From positions 1 to 14,873 of the forward strand of contig JANELJ010000014.1 of NCBI GenBank assembly GCA_024511395.1: a stretch of 14,873 nt of DNA, read 5' to 3'. How positions within the stretch are numbered: the stretch's first letter is position 1; each line of letters starts with the position of its first letter. This stretch comes from Gammaproteobacteria bacterium. GTDB lineage: Bacteria; Pseudomonadota; Gammaproteobacteria; GRL18. Below the pieces are notes generated by a model that saw only the letters and a list, made by a program, of their open reading frames with translations, was not told the DNA's origin and searched no databases. Made by a program: the position numbers and the translations under genes. This document shows, piece after piece, positions 7,216 through 14,717 of this stretch.

Positions 7216-7833
7216 ATGATTGGACGTTTATCCGGTATTCTAATTCAGAAACAGCCTCCCTTATTAATGGTGGATGTGCATGGTGTCGGTTATGAAGTGC
7301 AGGCACCTATGAGCACGTTTTACCAGTTACCGGAACTGGATAATCCGGTGGTAATACTGACCCATCTGGTGGTGCGTGAAGATGCCCAGTTATTATACGG
7401 TTTTCATAGTGAGTTGGAACGATTATTATTTAAGAGTCTGATAAAGGTTAATGGCGTCGGCCCTAAACTGGCGTTGACTATTTTATCGGGGATCAGTGCA
7501 GATGAATTTGTGCAGGTGGTTAAAAACAATGATGAGTCCGGCTTGGTGCGTCTGCACGGTATTGGTAAAAAGACCGCTCAGCGCCTGATTATTGAAATGA
7601 AAGACCGCCTTAAAGACTGGCAGTTGCCATCTGATAATACAGGCGATAAAACCTCGACTGAGTCTGATAATTCTGTACCAGAACAGGATACCATACAGGA
7701 AGCAATCAGCGCCCTGATAGCCCTGGGTTATAAACCGGTTGAAGCCAGTAAAATGATTTCCAGTCTGGACAATGAAGGGCATAGCTGTGAGATGCTGATT
7801 AAACAGGCACTTAAGAATACCGTTAGAAATTAA
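7216..7833 (+). CDS. ruvA: Holliday junction branch-migration protein RuvA
   Basis: This encodes a 205-residue DNA-binding subunit that tetramerises on four-way junctions and recruits RuvB rings. The N-terminal OB-fold starts MIGRLSGILIQKQPPLLMVDVHGVGYEV-like (family MIGRLxG). Two helix-hairpin-helix motifs follow, VNGVGPKLAL near residues 76-85 and LHGIGKKTAQR near residues 111-121. A polar linker (about 140-155) leads to the small C-terminal RuvB-binding domain with ALIALGYKPVEASKMI. Length matches E. coli (203). ATG 7216 is the only start that keeps the family N-terminus; the ribosome binding site is weak, which suggests coupling to ruvC 30 bases upstream. No damage is seen. Confidence 0.96.
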   Translation: MIGRLSGILIQKQPPLLMVDVHGVGYEVQAPMSTFYQLPELDNPVVILTHLVVREDAQLLYGFHSELERLLFKSLIKVNGVGPKLALTILSGISADEFVQVVKNNDESGLVRLHGIGKKTAQRLIIEMKDRLKDWQLPSDNTGDKTSTESDNSVPEQDTIQEAISALIALGYKPVEASKMISSLDNEGHSCEMLIKQALKNTVRN

Positions 7834-7858
7834 TTTAGAATCAACAGTTCACTTGTAC

Positions 7859-7898
7859 ATCCCCTCTCCCACCGGGAAAGGGTTAGGGTGAGGGGGAT
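7859..7898. repeat. REP-like palindrome between ruvA and ruvB
   Basis: CCCCTC at 7861-7866 pairs with GAGGGG at 7890-7895. TCCC at 7867-7870 pairs with GGGA at 7874-7877 inside, and GGTTAGGGTGAGGGG forms the right half. This sequence type (CCCCTCTCCC ... GGGTTAGGGTGAGGGG) is, from general knowledge, a common dispersed repeat in gammaproteobacterial genomes. It sits in the 79-base gap between ruvA and ruvB, with no T-run. It may cause partial mRNA processing or attenuation inside the operon. Only one copy lies in this window. Confidence 0.7.
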
Positions 7899-7912
7899 TT
7901 AATACCGGAAAA

Positions 7913-8920
7913 ATGCTGGATAACGAACGAATTATTAGCTCAACCGAACTGTCAAGCGAAGATATGCTTGATAAGGCCATACGCCCTAAAACCTTGCAGG
8001 ATTATGTCGGTCAGCCTTCTGTCTGTGAACAGATGGAAATTTTTATTCCCGCTGCACGCAACCGCAATGAAGCACTGGACCATGTGCTGATTTTCGGGCC
8101 TCCCGGACTGGGTAAAACCACCCTGTCCCATATTATTGCCAACGAAATGGGTGTTAATATGCGTCAGACATCAGGGCCGGTTCTTGAGCGTCCGGGCGAT
8201 CTGGCTGCACTGTTGACCAATCTGGAAGAAGGTGATGTGCTGTTTATTGATGAAATTCATCGCCTCAGCCCGGTAGTAGAAGAAGTCCTGTATCCGGCTA
8301 TGGAAGATAATCAGCTGGATATTATGATTGGTGAAGGTCCTGCCGCCCGTTCCATTAAGCTGGATTTACCGCACTTTACCCTGATTGGTGCTACCACCCG
8401 TGCCGGACTACTGACCTCACCCCTTAGAGATCGTTTTGGCATTGTGCAGAGACTGGAGTTTTATTCCATTGCTGATCTGTCTCATATTGTAGCCCGTTCA
8501 GCTAAAATAATGGGTGTGGATATTGAGCCACATGGTGCTTTAGAAATTGCTAAACGTTCCCGCGGTACACCACGCATTGCTAATCGTCTGCTAAGACGGG
8601 TACGGGATTTTGCTGAAGTAAAAAGCAATGGTACGGTCAATGCCAAAATTGCTGATCAGGCTTTAAATCTGCTAGATGTGGATCCTATGGGCTTTGATAT
8701 GATGGATCGTAAGCTGCTGCTCAGTATTATAGAAAAATTTGACGGCGGCCCGGTGGGAATTGATAATCTGGCTGCGGCCATCAGTGAAGAAAAAGGTACC
8801 ATAGAAGATGTACTGGAACCTTTTCTGATCCAGCAGGGTTATATCATGCGTACCCCCCGGGGAAGGGTAGCCACAGACATGGCTTATTTACACTTTGGTA
8901 TTGAAAAGAATGAGCATTGA
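7913..8920 (+). CDS. ruvB: Holliday junction branch-migration helicase RuvB
   Basis: This AAA+ ATPase forms hexameric rings that pump DNA through the RuvA-bound junction. The 335 residues compare with 336 in E. coli, with high identity throughout. Visible motifs are Walker [10 protein letters not shown] (residues 62-70), Walker B DEIHR (113-117), sensor 1 GATTRAG (159-165), the arginine-finger region LRDRFG (171-176), sensor 2 in [17 protein letters not shown], and a C-terminal winged-helix domain ending in [19 protein letters not shown] 7913 fits the family start, with CCGGAAAA just upstream as a modest ribosome binding site. The gene follows ruvA across the REP-like palindrome and ends 14 bases before ybgC, so the tol genes may be partly co-transcribed with it. 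Confidence 0.98.
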   Translation: MLDNERIISSTELSSEDMLDKAIRPKTLQDYVGQPSVCEQMEIFIPAARNRNEALDHVLIFGPPGLGKTTLSHIIANEMGVNMRQTSGPVLERPGDLAALLTNLEEGDVLFIDEIHRLSPVVEEVLYPAMEDNQLDIMIGEGPAARSIKLDLPHFTLIGATTRAGLLTSPLRDRFGIVQRLEFYSIADLSHIVARSAKIMGVDIEPHGALEIAKRSRGTPRIANRLLRRVRDFAEVKSNGTVNAKIADQALNLLDVDPMGFDMMDRKLLLSIIEKFDGGPVGIDNLAAAISEEKGTIEDVLEPFLIQQGYIMRTPRGRVATDMAYLHFGIEKNEH

Positions 8921-8934
8921 GAAGAATAGCTAAA

Positions 8935-9342
8935 ATGGAATTTATCTGGCCAGTCAGAGTCTACTACGAAGATACCGACAGCGGCGGAGTGGTTTATCAC
9001 TCCAATTATCTGAACTTTATGGAGCGGGCCCGTACTGAATGGTTGCGAGCTTTAGGGCTTGAACAGGACGAAATCATTAATAAATACGGTATTGTCTTTG
9101 TGGTTAGCAGCCTGTCGATTAATTACCTTAAACCCGCCCTGTTTAATGATGCGCTGCAGGTCAGATCCAGTGTAAAAAAAATGTCCAGGGCCAGCTTGGT
9201 ATTTGAGCAAAGTATTATACGTCCTGCTGATAATGGTAGTGAAGAAATTCTAACCCGGGGTGAAGTGAAAATAGTCAGCCTCAGTCTGCATAAAAAAAGA
9301 CCGGTGGCTTTACTGGAAATGATTTATAACAAGTTTAAATGA
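8935..9342 (+). CDS. ybgC: Acyl-CoA thioesterase YbgC of the Tol-Pal cluster
   Basis: This encodes a 135-residue hotdog-fold thioesterase (E. coli 134). The N-terminal signature VYYEDTDSGGVVYHSNYLNFMERARTEW carries the catalytic Asp of the 4-hydroxybenzoyl-CoA thioesterase family in YEDTD, near residue 13. Family members hydrolyse acyl-CoA or acyl-ACP thioesters at the inner face of the membrane and have been linked to phospholipid metabolism; it is the standard first gene of the tol-pal operon. I chose ATG 8935, with GAGAAG at 8919-8924 upstream. An in-frame TTG at 8917 overlaps the ruvB stop and would add six residues that do not match the family. The gene is intact. Confidence 0.95.
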   Translation: MEFIWPVRVYYEDTDSGGVVYHSNYLNFMERARTEWLRALGLEQDEIINKYGIVFVVSSLSINYLKPALFNDALQVRSSVKKMSRASLVFEQSIIRPADNGSEEILTRGEVKIVSLSLHKKRPVALLEMIYNKFK

Positions 9343-9383
9343 TAACCCCGGTTATTATTTTATATATTTACGAGTAAACCTAT

Positions 9384-10058
9384 ATGCAACATGATATGTC
9401 AATATTATCCCTGATCACCAATGCCAACTTTATGGTGCAGATGGTGATGCTGGGCCTGCTGACGGTTTCGGTAATATCCTGGACCATGATTATTCAAAAG
9501 TGGCGGATATTAAAGCAGGCCAAACAGGAAGCCAATCTGTTTGAACGTCGCTTCTGGTCAGGAGCGGATCTGGTGGATCTCTACAAAGCTTTAACCCAGC
9601 GAAAAAATGCTCAGGGCATGGCCAGTATTTTTGAAGCCGGATTCAGGGAATACGCTAAATTACACAAGCAGCCGGGCATCATCAGTGAGGCTGTGCTGGA
9701 AGGGGCGCAAAGAGCCATGCGGGTTACCCTGAACCGGGAAGTGGAACGGGCTGAATCGGGTCTGCCGTTTCTGGCCACTGTTGGTTCCACCAGTCCCTAT
9801 GTTGGCCTGTTTGGAACTGTCTGGGGCATTATGAATTCCTTTCGTGCTTTTGGACAGGTTGAACAGGCCACCATGTCCATGGTGGCTCCCGGTATTTCAG
9901 AAGCTCTGATTGCTACGGCCATGGGGCTGTTTGCAGCGATTCCTGCGGTAATTGCCTTTAACCGTTTCTCCTATAGTGTGGAACGGCTGGAAAGCTGTTA
10001 TGATGGTTTTATGGAAGAGTTCTCAAACCTGCTCAACCGTCAGGTGCATAATCAGTAA
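9384..10058 (+). CDS. tolQ: Tol-Pal motor subunit TolQ
   Basis: This inner-membrane protein of 224 residues belongs to the MotA/TolQ/ExbB family and forms the proton channel with TolR. Three membrane helices are visible, at about residues 17-38, 129-150 and 168-190. The conserved block PFLATVGSTSPYVGLFGTVWGIM marks the second helix, and PGISEALIATAMGLFAAIPAVIAFN the third. ATG 9384 is used; a second ATG at 9396 (MSILSLI) is also possible and would be four residues shorter, with weak ribosome binding sites for both. The TAA overlaps the tolR ATG by one base (TAATG), which indicates translational coupling. E. coli TolQ has 230 residues, so the length is normal. Confidence 0.96.
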   Translation: MQHDMSILSLITNANFMVQMVMLGLLTVSVISWTMIIQKWRILKQAKQEANLFERRFWSGADLVDLYKALTQRKNAQGMASIFEAGFREYAKLHKQPGIISEAVLEGAQRAMRVTLNREVERAESGLPFLATVGSTSPYVGLFGTVWGIMNSFRAFGQVEQATMSMVAPGISEALIATAMGLFAAIPAVIAFNRFSYSVERLESCYDGFMEEFSNLLNRQVHNQ

Positions 10059-10492
10059 TGGCCAGAAAACGCCGTAAACCCATGGCCGAGATCAATGTCG
10101 TACCCTACATTGATGTTATGATGGTGCTGCTGGTGATCTTTATGATCTCGACCCCTCTGCTGACTCAGGGGGTAAAAGTTGATTTGCCCCAGGCAGAAGA
10201 AACTGAAGCACTGGATCCCAAACCAACAGAAACCGTTATTGTTAAAGTGGATGTCCAGGGACGTTATTACCTGACCATTGGCCTGGGCAAGGAACAGCCG
10301 GTTGACAGAACCGCACTGGTGGAACAAATTAAAAACCAGCTGCTGGTGACCCCAAAGCTATCTGTACTGGTGGCTGGTGATAACGACGTGCAGTATATTT
10401 ATATTATGGATGTACTGGCCTTATTAAGTCAGGCAGGTATTCCCAATGTCGGGCTGATGACCAGAACTCTGGACGAGCAGACGCAAAATTAA
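10058..10492 (+). CDS. tolR: Tol-Pal motor subunit TolR
   Basis: This encodes a 144-residue inner-membrane protein of the ExbD/TolR family. It opens with a basic cytoplasmic end (MARKRRKPMAEINVVP), then one membrane helix, YIDVMMVLLVIFMISTPLL, which carries the proton-conducting Asp at residue 19 (Asp23 in E. coli). The periplasmic domain ends in VALLSQAGIPNVGLMT-type sequence typical of TolR. It works with TolQ to harvest the proton motive force and drive TolA. The start overlaps the tolQ stop, and tolA begins two bases after the tolR stop, so the three motor genes form one translation unit. The length equals that of E. coli TolR (142) to within two residues. Confidence 0.96.
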   Translation: MARKRRKPMAEINVVPYIDVMMVLLVIFMISTPLLTQGVKVDLPQAEETEALDPKPTETVIVKVDVQGRYYLTIGLGKEQPVDRTALVEQIKNQLLVTPKLSVLVAGDNDVQYIYIMDVLALLSQAGIPNVGLMTRTLDEQTQN

Positions 10493-10494
10493 AC

Positions 10495-11349
10495 ATGATT
10501 GAATGGATAAAAGAAAACAGTATTACTTTTACCATTGCCGTCATTTTGCATCTGCTGTTTATTGGTGCCTTATTATTTAACTGGGAATATGATAAGCCCA
10601 AACAGATAGTTCTTAAAAAGGGTGATGTGATCCAGACCACTGCTGTGGATGCTAATAGTTTTAATGCCAAAATAGCGGAAACTGCAGAGCGGAAAAAAGC
10701 AGAGCAGCAGCGTAAAGCGGCTGAAGCTCAGAAAAAGAAAGCGCTTAAGGAAAAAAAACGCCGGGAAGAATTAAAACGAAAGGAAGAACAGAAACGTAAA
10801 AAAGCCGAAGCGGCCCGCAAAAAAGAACAGCAGCGCAAGGCAGCACTGCTTAAAGAGAAAAAATTAAAAGAACAAAAACTAAAAGAGAAAAAACTCAGAG
10901 AAAAGAAACTTAAAGAGAAAAAGCGTAAGGAAGCAGAGAAAAAAGCAGCAGAAGAAAAGCGTAAAAAAGAACAGCGGCGAAAAGCCGAGGCTGAGAAAAA
11001 ACGTCAGGCCGAACTCAGGCGCCAGCAGGAGCGGGAACGTGCCGAGCGTGAACGATTAAGCCGGGGTATTGTCAATAAGTATGTTGCCCTGATTGCCCAG
11101 AAAATTGAACGTAACTGGCGTCAGCCACTGGATGCTCCGCGTGATCTGCAGTGTAAAATTGATATCCGGCTGCGTTCCACGGGTGAAGTGGTCAGCGTTA
11201 AAATTGCAGAAAGCAGCGGCAATGCCTCGTTTGACCGTTCCGTGGAAACTGCGGTACGCAAAGCATCGCCATTGCCTGTTCCTAAAGATAGTGTTATTTT
11301 TAAAGAATTCGAAGTCATGAGATTACGATTTGAGCCTAGAAGCTACTAA
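10495..11349 (+). CDS. tolA: Tol-Pal spanning protein TolA
   Basis: This encodes a 284-residue protein anchored in the inner membrane by one helix (about residues 9-28, with the conserved His at 19), which reaches through the periplasm to TolB and Pal. The long middle domain (about residues 55-185) is almost pure Lys/Glu/Ala/Arg helix; it includes five tandem 5-residue units of type LKEKK at residues 119-143. The C-terminal globular domain begins near KYVALIAQKIERNWRQP and has the TonB/TolA-like fold with CKIDIRLRSTGEVVSVKIAESSGN. It is shorter than E. coli TolA (421) because the helical domain is shorter; such variation is normal. tolB starts four bases after the stop. The membrane anchor and C-terminal domain are intact. 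Confidence 0.95.
   Translation: MIEWIKENSITFTIAVILHLLFIGALLFNWEYDKPKQIVLKKGDVIQTTAVDANSFNAKIAETAERKKAEQQRKAAEAQKKKALKEKKRREELKRKEEQKRKKAEAARKKEQQRKAALLKEKKLKEQKLKEKKLREKKLKEKKRKEAEKKAAEEKRKKEQRRKAEAEKKRQAELRRQQERERAERERLSRGIVNKYVALIAQKIERNWRQPLDAPRDLQCKIDIRLRSTGEVVSVKIAESSGNASFDRSVETAVRKASPLPVPKDSVIFKEFEVMRLRFEPRSY
10849..10923 (+). repeat. Five tandem 15-bp repeats inside tolA
   Basis: Five in-frame units encode LKEKK, LKEQK, LKEKK, LREKK and LKEKK. The DNA units differ at several bases, so the repeat is old or has drifted. The surrounding A-rich sequence makes gain or loss of units by slippage plausible, which would change the length of the TolA helical arm without breaking the frame. Confidence 0.7.
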
Positions 11350-11353
11350 GCAC

Positions 11354-12691
11354 ATGAAATTATTCACTCTCAAGCCCATCAGTGCTGTTATTTTATTATT
11401 GATTTATCTGATGTTTATAAGCTCCCCGGCTTATGCCGTTCTGGAAGTCGAGATTAAGGGCGGCTTTCAAAGTGCCAACCCCATTGCTATTGTACCTTTT
11501 GCCTGGCCTCGAAGCGGTTCGGCACCCACCGATATAGCGCGGATTGTGCGTTCTGATCTGGCCCGCAGCGGAATTTTTTCTCCCTTAAAACTTAATCAAC
11601 TGCCCGAACGCCCGGCACTGGGCGGTAATATTAACTTTGACCGCTGGAAAAATACCGCTGCAGAGCAGCTGGTTATTGGTGCTATTACTCCGATCGGTCA
11701 GGATCTGTATGAAGTAAAATTCCAGATGCTGGATGTGTTTAGCCGTCAGGAGATGGTTGCCTATCGTTATACGGTTAAGAAAAACCAGTTACGCAGGGTA
11801 GCTCATCAGATCAGTGACAAAATTTATGCAAAGCTGACCCATACCCGGGGTGCCTTTGATACGCTTATTGCTTATGTGGTTGTCAAAAATGATCCGGGCA
11901 GTAAAAAAAGAACCTACACCTTGGCAGTGGCTGATTCAGACGGCTTTGGTGAGCAGATCATCCTTAAATCCAGAAAACCCATTATGTCACCGAGCTGGTC
12001 ACCCAATGGCAAACGTCTGGCCTATGTGTCTTTTGAAAAAGACCGCTCCATTATTTACCTGCAGGAACTGAAAACCGGTCAGCGTAAAGTACTGGCTCAG
12101 TTTAAGGGCATTAATAGTGCCCCGGCCTTTTCTCCTGACGGTAAACGGCTGGCTCTGACCCTGTCCAAAGACGGTAACTCGGAAATATATATTATGTATA
12201 TTGCCAGCGGCGTATTGCAGCGTATAACCAACCATTACAGTATTGATACTGAACCATCCTGGTCGTCTGATGGCCGGAGCATTATTTTTACCTCAGACCG
12301 GGCGGGCAAACCGCAAATTTATCAGATTGCCGTTGGACCTCAGGGCAAAGCCGGTAATCCCCGCCGCCTGACCTATGAGGGAGATTACAATTCCAATGCC
12401 AGCTATTCGCCTGATGGTAAAAATATCACTCTGATCACCCGTGTGCAGGGGCAATACCGGGTCGCCACTCTGGAACTGGACACGGGCTATCTGCAGGTTT
12501 TAACTCATTCCAGCCTGGATGAATCCCCATCCTATGCACCTAATGGAAAAATGATTTTATATGCAACCGAGTTGCGCGGCCGGGGTATTCTGGAAGCCAT
12601 TGCCGTTGACGGCAGAAACTTACCTCAAAGATTACGTGTACTGAGCGGCGATGTAAGAGAACCCGCATGGTCACCTTACCGCAGCCAATAA
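11354..12691 (+). CDS. tolB: Tol-Pal periplasmic beta-propeller TolB
   Basis: This encodes a 445-residue exported protein. The signal peptide is MKLFTLKPISAVILLLIYLM followed by FISSPAYA, with probable cleavage after AYA. The N-terminal domain (VEIKGGFQSANPIAIVPF, IVRSDLARSGIF) is followed by a six-bladed propeller with repeats of the type PSWSPNGKRLAYVS, PAFSPDGKRLALTLS, PSWSSDGRSIIFTSD, ASYSPDGKNITLIT, PSYAPNGKMILYAT and a last PAWSPY. TolB binds Pal and is released from it by TolA. I chose ATG 11354 because the signal peptide begins there; an in-frame TTG at 11330 lies inside tolA and would put polar residues before the signal. E. coli TolB has 430 residues. The four-base gap after tolA points to coupling. 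Confidence 0.96.
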   Translation: MKLFTLKPISAVILLLIYLMFISSPAYAVLEVEIKGGFQSANPIAIVPFAWPRSGSAPTDIARIVRSDLARSGIFSPLKLNQLPERPALGGNINFDRWKNTAAEQLVIGAITPIGQDLYEVKFQMLDVFSRQEMVAYRYTVKKNQLRRVAHQISDKIYAKLTHTRGAFDTLIAYVVVKNDPGSKKRTYTLAVADSDGFGEQIILKSRKPIMSPSWSPNGKRLAYVSFEKDRSIIYLQELKTGQRKVLAQFKGINSAPAFSPDGKRLALTLSKDGNSEIYIMYIASGVLQRITNHYSIDTEPSWSSDGRSIIFTSDRAGKPQIYQIAVGPQGKAGNPRRLTYEGDYNSNASYSPDGKNITLITRVQGQYRVATLELDTGYLQVLTHSSLDESPSYAPNGKMILYATELRGRGILEAIAVDGRNLPQRLRVLSGDVREPAWSPYRSQ

Positions 12692-12707
12692 ACACCAGGA
12701 GCCTGAA

Positions 12708-13292
12708 ATGACTAAATTTCTGAAAACCTTTATTTTATTAATAATGATCACCCCTCTGTTATTACTCACAGCCTGTTCTTCCACCAGTGAAGACGAAACC
12801 AATAATGCCGCTGTAGAAGATCGTACCGAAGGTGCTGCCGGTACCCAGAATGGGGAGGGCTACGAAGGCCAGACCGGGGGCTATAATGATTCCGGTATGG
12901 GTGATGATTCAGCCATGAATGGCCAGTCCTACAGCGGTGACCCTCTGTCCGATCCCAATAGCCCCTTATCTATAAGAACCATTTATTTTGACTATGACAG
13001 TGCTCAGATCAGTACCGAAGGTCAGTCTGCCCTAAATGCTCATGCTGAATATCTGTCTCTGTATCCAGACAAGGTGATTACCATTGAAGGCCATACCGAT
13101 GAACGGGGCACCAGAGAATATAATCTCTCTCTGGGTGAACGTCGTGCCCATGTTGTGGCAGATTTTATGATGGCCTCCGGTGTATCGGCACAGCAGATGA
13201 AAGTCACCAGCTATGGCGAAGAAAACCCAGTGGCACTGGATCATAATGAATCCGCCTGGCAGTTAAACCGTCGCGTTGAACTGATTTATTAA
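12708..13292 (+). CDS. pal: Peptidoglycan-associated lipoprotein Pal
   Basis: This encodes a 194-residue outer-membrane lipoprotein. The signal peptide ends in a lipobox LLTAC with the lipid-bearing Cys at residue 23, followed by Ser, which favours outer-membrane sorting. Residues 24-88 form a long Gly/Asp/Ser/Asn-rich linker, longer than in E. coli Pal (173 residues total). The OmpA-like domain (89-194) shows TIYFDYDSAQI, EGHTDERGTREYNLSLGERRA and LNRRVELIY, the peptidoglycan-binding signature. It tethers the outer membrane to the cell wall and is the cargo of the TolQRAB machine. A good AGGAG site at 12697-12701 lies six bases before ATG 12708, stronger than for the upstream genes, as expected for an abundant protein. 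Confidence 0.97.
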   Translation: MTKFLKTFILLIMITPLLLLTACSSTSEDETNNAAVEDRTEGAAGTQNGEGYEGQTGGYNDSGMGDDSAMNGQSYSGDPLSDPNSPLSIRTIYFDYDSAQISTEGQSALNAHAEYLSLYPDKVITIEGHTDERGTREYNLSLGERRAHVVADFMMASGVSAQQMKVTSYGEENPVALDHNESAWQLNRRVELIY

Positions 13293-13309
13293 GGACTGCG
13301 GATATCTCT

Positions 13310-14188
13310 ATGGGCTTTATAAAAAGAACGTCCTTTATATTATCCGGCCTGATATTACTATCGGCTGTTTATAGTGTTCAGGCAGAATCTAAGGATGATT
13401 ATAAAAATTATCCCCTGGATGTTCGGGTAGAACGTCTGGAACGGCTGATGAGTTCCCAGAAGCAGCTGGAATTTCTGTATCGTCTGAAACAACTACAGAA
13501 AGAAAACCAGGAACTACGCAGTTTACTGGAAGAACAGGCCAATGAAATCCGCCAGCTTAAACAACAGCAGCGTCAGTTGTATCAGGATATGGATCGTCGG
13601 TTGGGACAGGGTACTGGTGTTTCACAGGTGCCATTAAGCGGGACAGAACCGGCTGCTCAGGAAAAAACATCCCCTCCTGTTGAAGTCGTTGAGAAGTCCA
13701 CGGTCAAGCCGTCTAATTATGAACAAACCCGGCAATTATCATCAAAACCTGTATCGGCCAGCGGTTCACAAAAGCCTCAGGTGGCCATCAGAAAACCCAT
13801 GATGGCTAAAGAGCGTCAGGCAGAGCAGAAAGCCTATCAGGAGGCTTATGATGAATTAAGAGCCCGTCGTTATAATGCGGCAAGGGAAGCTTTCAGCCAA
13901 TTTATCGAACAATACCCTCATGGTCGCTACGCCCATATTGCCCAGTACTGGATTGCAGAATCTAGTTATGCCCAGAGAGATTATGAACAGGCTATTGCTG
14001 ATTACCAGTGCCTGCTGGATGTGTATCCCTTCAGCCCTAAAAAAGCCGAAGCTGAGCTTAAAAAAGCCTATAGTTATTATGAGCTGGGTAAAAAAGACGA
14101 AACCCGGAAAATACTTGAGCAGTTATTACGTCAATACCCTGATACCACGGAAGCCGGGCAGGCTAGGCGTTTATTAAAAAAATTATAA
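13310..14188 (+). CDS. cpoB: Cell division coordinator CpoB (YbgF)
   Basis: This encodes a 292-residue periplasmic protein. The signal peptide runs to about residue 25 (AVYSVQA, cleavage before ESKDD). A trimerising coiled coil follows at about 40-100 (KQLEFLYRLKQLQKENQELRS-type heptads), then a Pro/Ser/Lys-rich linker at about 105-165. Three TPR repeats at about 168-290 show YDELRARRYNAAREAFSQFI, YWIAESSYAQRDYEQAIADY and AYSYYELGKKDETRKILEQL. In E. coli CpoB ties the Tol machine to PBP1B during septal wall synthesis. AAGGA at 13291-13295 lies 14 bases before ATG 13310, a long spacing. It is the last gene of the tol-pal operon; no clear terminator follows before the tRNA promoter. Confidence 0.94.
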   Translation: MGFIKRTSFILSGLILLSAVYSVQAESKDDYKNYPLDVRVERLERLMSSQKQLEFLYRLKQLQKENQELRSLLEEQANEIRQLKQQQRQLYQDMDRRLGQGTGVSQVPLSGTEPAAQEKTSPPVEVVEKSTVKPSNYEQTRQLSSKPVSASGSQKPQVAIRKPMMAKERQAEQKAYQEAYDELRARRYNAAREAFSQFIEQYPHGRYAHIAQYWIAESSYAQRDYEQAIADYQCLLDVYPFSPKKAEAELKKAYSYYELGKKDETRKILEQLLRQYPDTTEAGQARRLLKKL

Positions 14189-14226
14189 ATAATTTAGAAA
14201 TATTTTATAAAAACTAATAAAAAAAC

Positions 14227-14254
14227 TTGCCAAAAAAACTAAAAACGGTAGAAT
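14227..14254 (+). promoter_or_regulatory. Sigma-70 promoter for tRNA-Lys
   Basis: TTGCCA at 14227-14232 (five of six matches to the -35 consensus) and TAGAAT at 14249-14254 (five of six to the -10) are separated by 16 bases. Behind the -10 comes a GC-rich ATGCGCC discriminator, as in promoters under stringent control. Upstream, 14189-14226 is strikingly A/T-rich and could act as an UP element. Both features are typical of stable-RNA promoters. Confidence 0.7.
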
Positions 14255-14261
14255 ATGCGCC

Positions 14262-14300
14262 ATCCTGATGAGACAGCAAATGCGGTCTATTACGCAGGAT
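14262..14300 (+). other. Structured 5' leader of the tRNA-Lys transcript
   Basis: ATCCTG at 14262-14267 pairs exactly with CAGGAT at 14295-14300, and AGAC at 14271-14274 with GTCT at 14285-14288. The leader would thus fold into a stem that ends directly at the first base of the tRNA, at the RNase P cleavage site. The pairing is clear; a role in processing is inference. Confidence 0.5.
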
Positions 14301-14376
14301 GGGCCGTTAGCTCAGTTGGTAGAGCAGTGGACTTTTAATCCATTGGTCGTGAGTTCGAGTCTCACACGGCCCACCA
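14301..14376 (+). tRNA. tRNA-Lys (anticodon TTT)
   Basis: This is a full 76-base tRNA with encoded CCA. The acceptor stem is GGGCCGT (14301-14307) with ACGGCCC (14366-14372), discriminator A, then CCA at 14374-14376. The D arm is GCTC/GAGC, the anticodon stem GTGGA/TCCAT with loop CTTTTAA and anticodon TTT at 14334-14336, and the T arm carries GTTCGAGTC. It differs from E. coli tRNA-Lys at only a few stem positions. In E. coli a tRNA-Lys/Val cluster also follows cpoB, so the linkage is conserved, but here only one tRNA is present. Confidence 0.98.
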
Positions 14377-14383
14377 TACACAG

Positions 14384-14417
14384 AACCCTTGTAGCTAAAC
14401 GGTTACAGGGGTTTTTT
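14384..14417 (+). terminator. Rho-independent terminator of tRNA-Lys
   Basis: AACCCTTGTA (14384-14393) pairs with TACAGGGGTT (14404-14413), with one G-T wobble, around a 10-base loop. The stem runs straight into six Ts (14412-14417). Position, eight bases after CCA, and shape fit a classical terminator. Confidence 0.85.
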
Positions 14418-14419
14418 AT

Positions 14420-14717
14420 TGGTAACACATTTTCTCTTACAATCTTTTTTAACTGTAAAGGTACTTGGAGAATGATTATGGCTACATTATTTCGTATTCA
14501 TGGATGTAAAGGCTATGGTAATCCCCCCCATTTATAAAGCAATTCATAAATAGAGGTTTTGTATAAGTCTTATCCACATATCAACAGGTCTGCCTGGTGG
14601 TGAGACTTTCAGGTTTATCTTACAAACAGGCTAAAGTCAATTTTTGCCTAGGTGGTGGTATTCCATCGATAGCCATATGGTGTCGTTTATTATTATATGT
14701 TGTTTCATGGTAACCGC
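14420..14717. other. AT-rich stretch without a confident gene
   Basis: This interval between the tRNA terminator and the IS66 remnant holds no solid gene. The only translatable item is a 21-codon frame (14472-14537), listed separately. The minus-strand sequence behind the IS66 stop (14718 down to about 14650) has no recognisable conserved motif and may be eroded transposon sequence. Confidence 0.5.
14472..14537 (+). pseudogene. 21-codon ORF, perhaps the 5' remnant of a DUF4160-like gene
   Basis: ATG 14472 follows GGAG (14467-14470) at a short spacing, and the frame encodes MIMATLFRIHGCKGYGNPPHL before TAA. The ending NPPH resembles the conserved HNPPHFH block found near the N-terminus of DUF4160 toxin-antitoxin-associated proteins, which would make this a truncated relic. 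The match is very short and could be chance. A run of seven C at 14523-14529 lies inside it. Confidence 0.2.

Noticed and set aside
9342..9355. ATAACC/GGTTAT inverted repeat between ybgC and tolQ as a terminator
   Set aside because: The loop would be only two bases, the stem is short and the operon is expected to continue; T-rich sequence follows, but the structure is too weak to call.
14268..14537. Plus-strand frame of 89 codons running through the tRNA-Lys gene
   Set aside because: It spans the tRNA and its terminator, so it cannot be a real gene as a whole; only the last 21 codons are listed, with low confidence.
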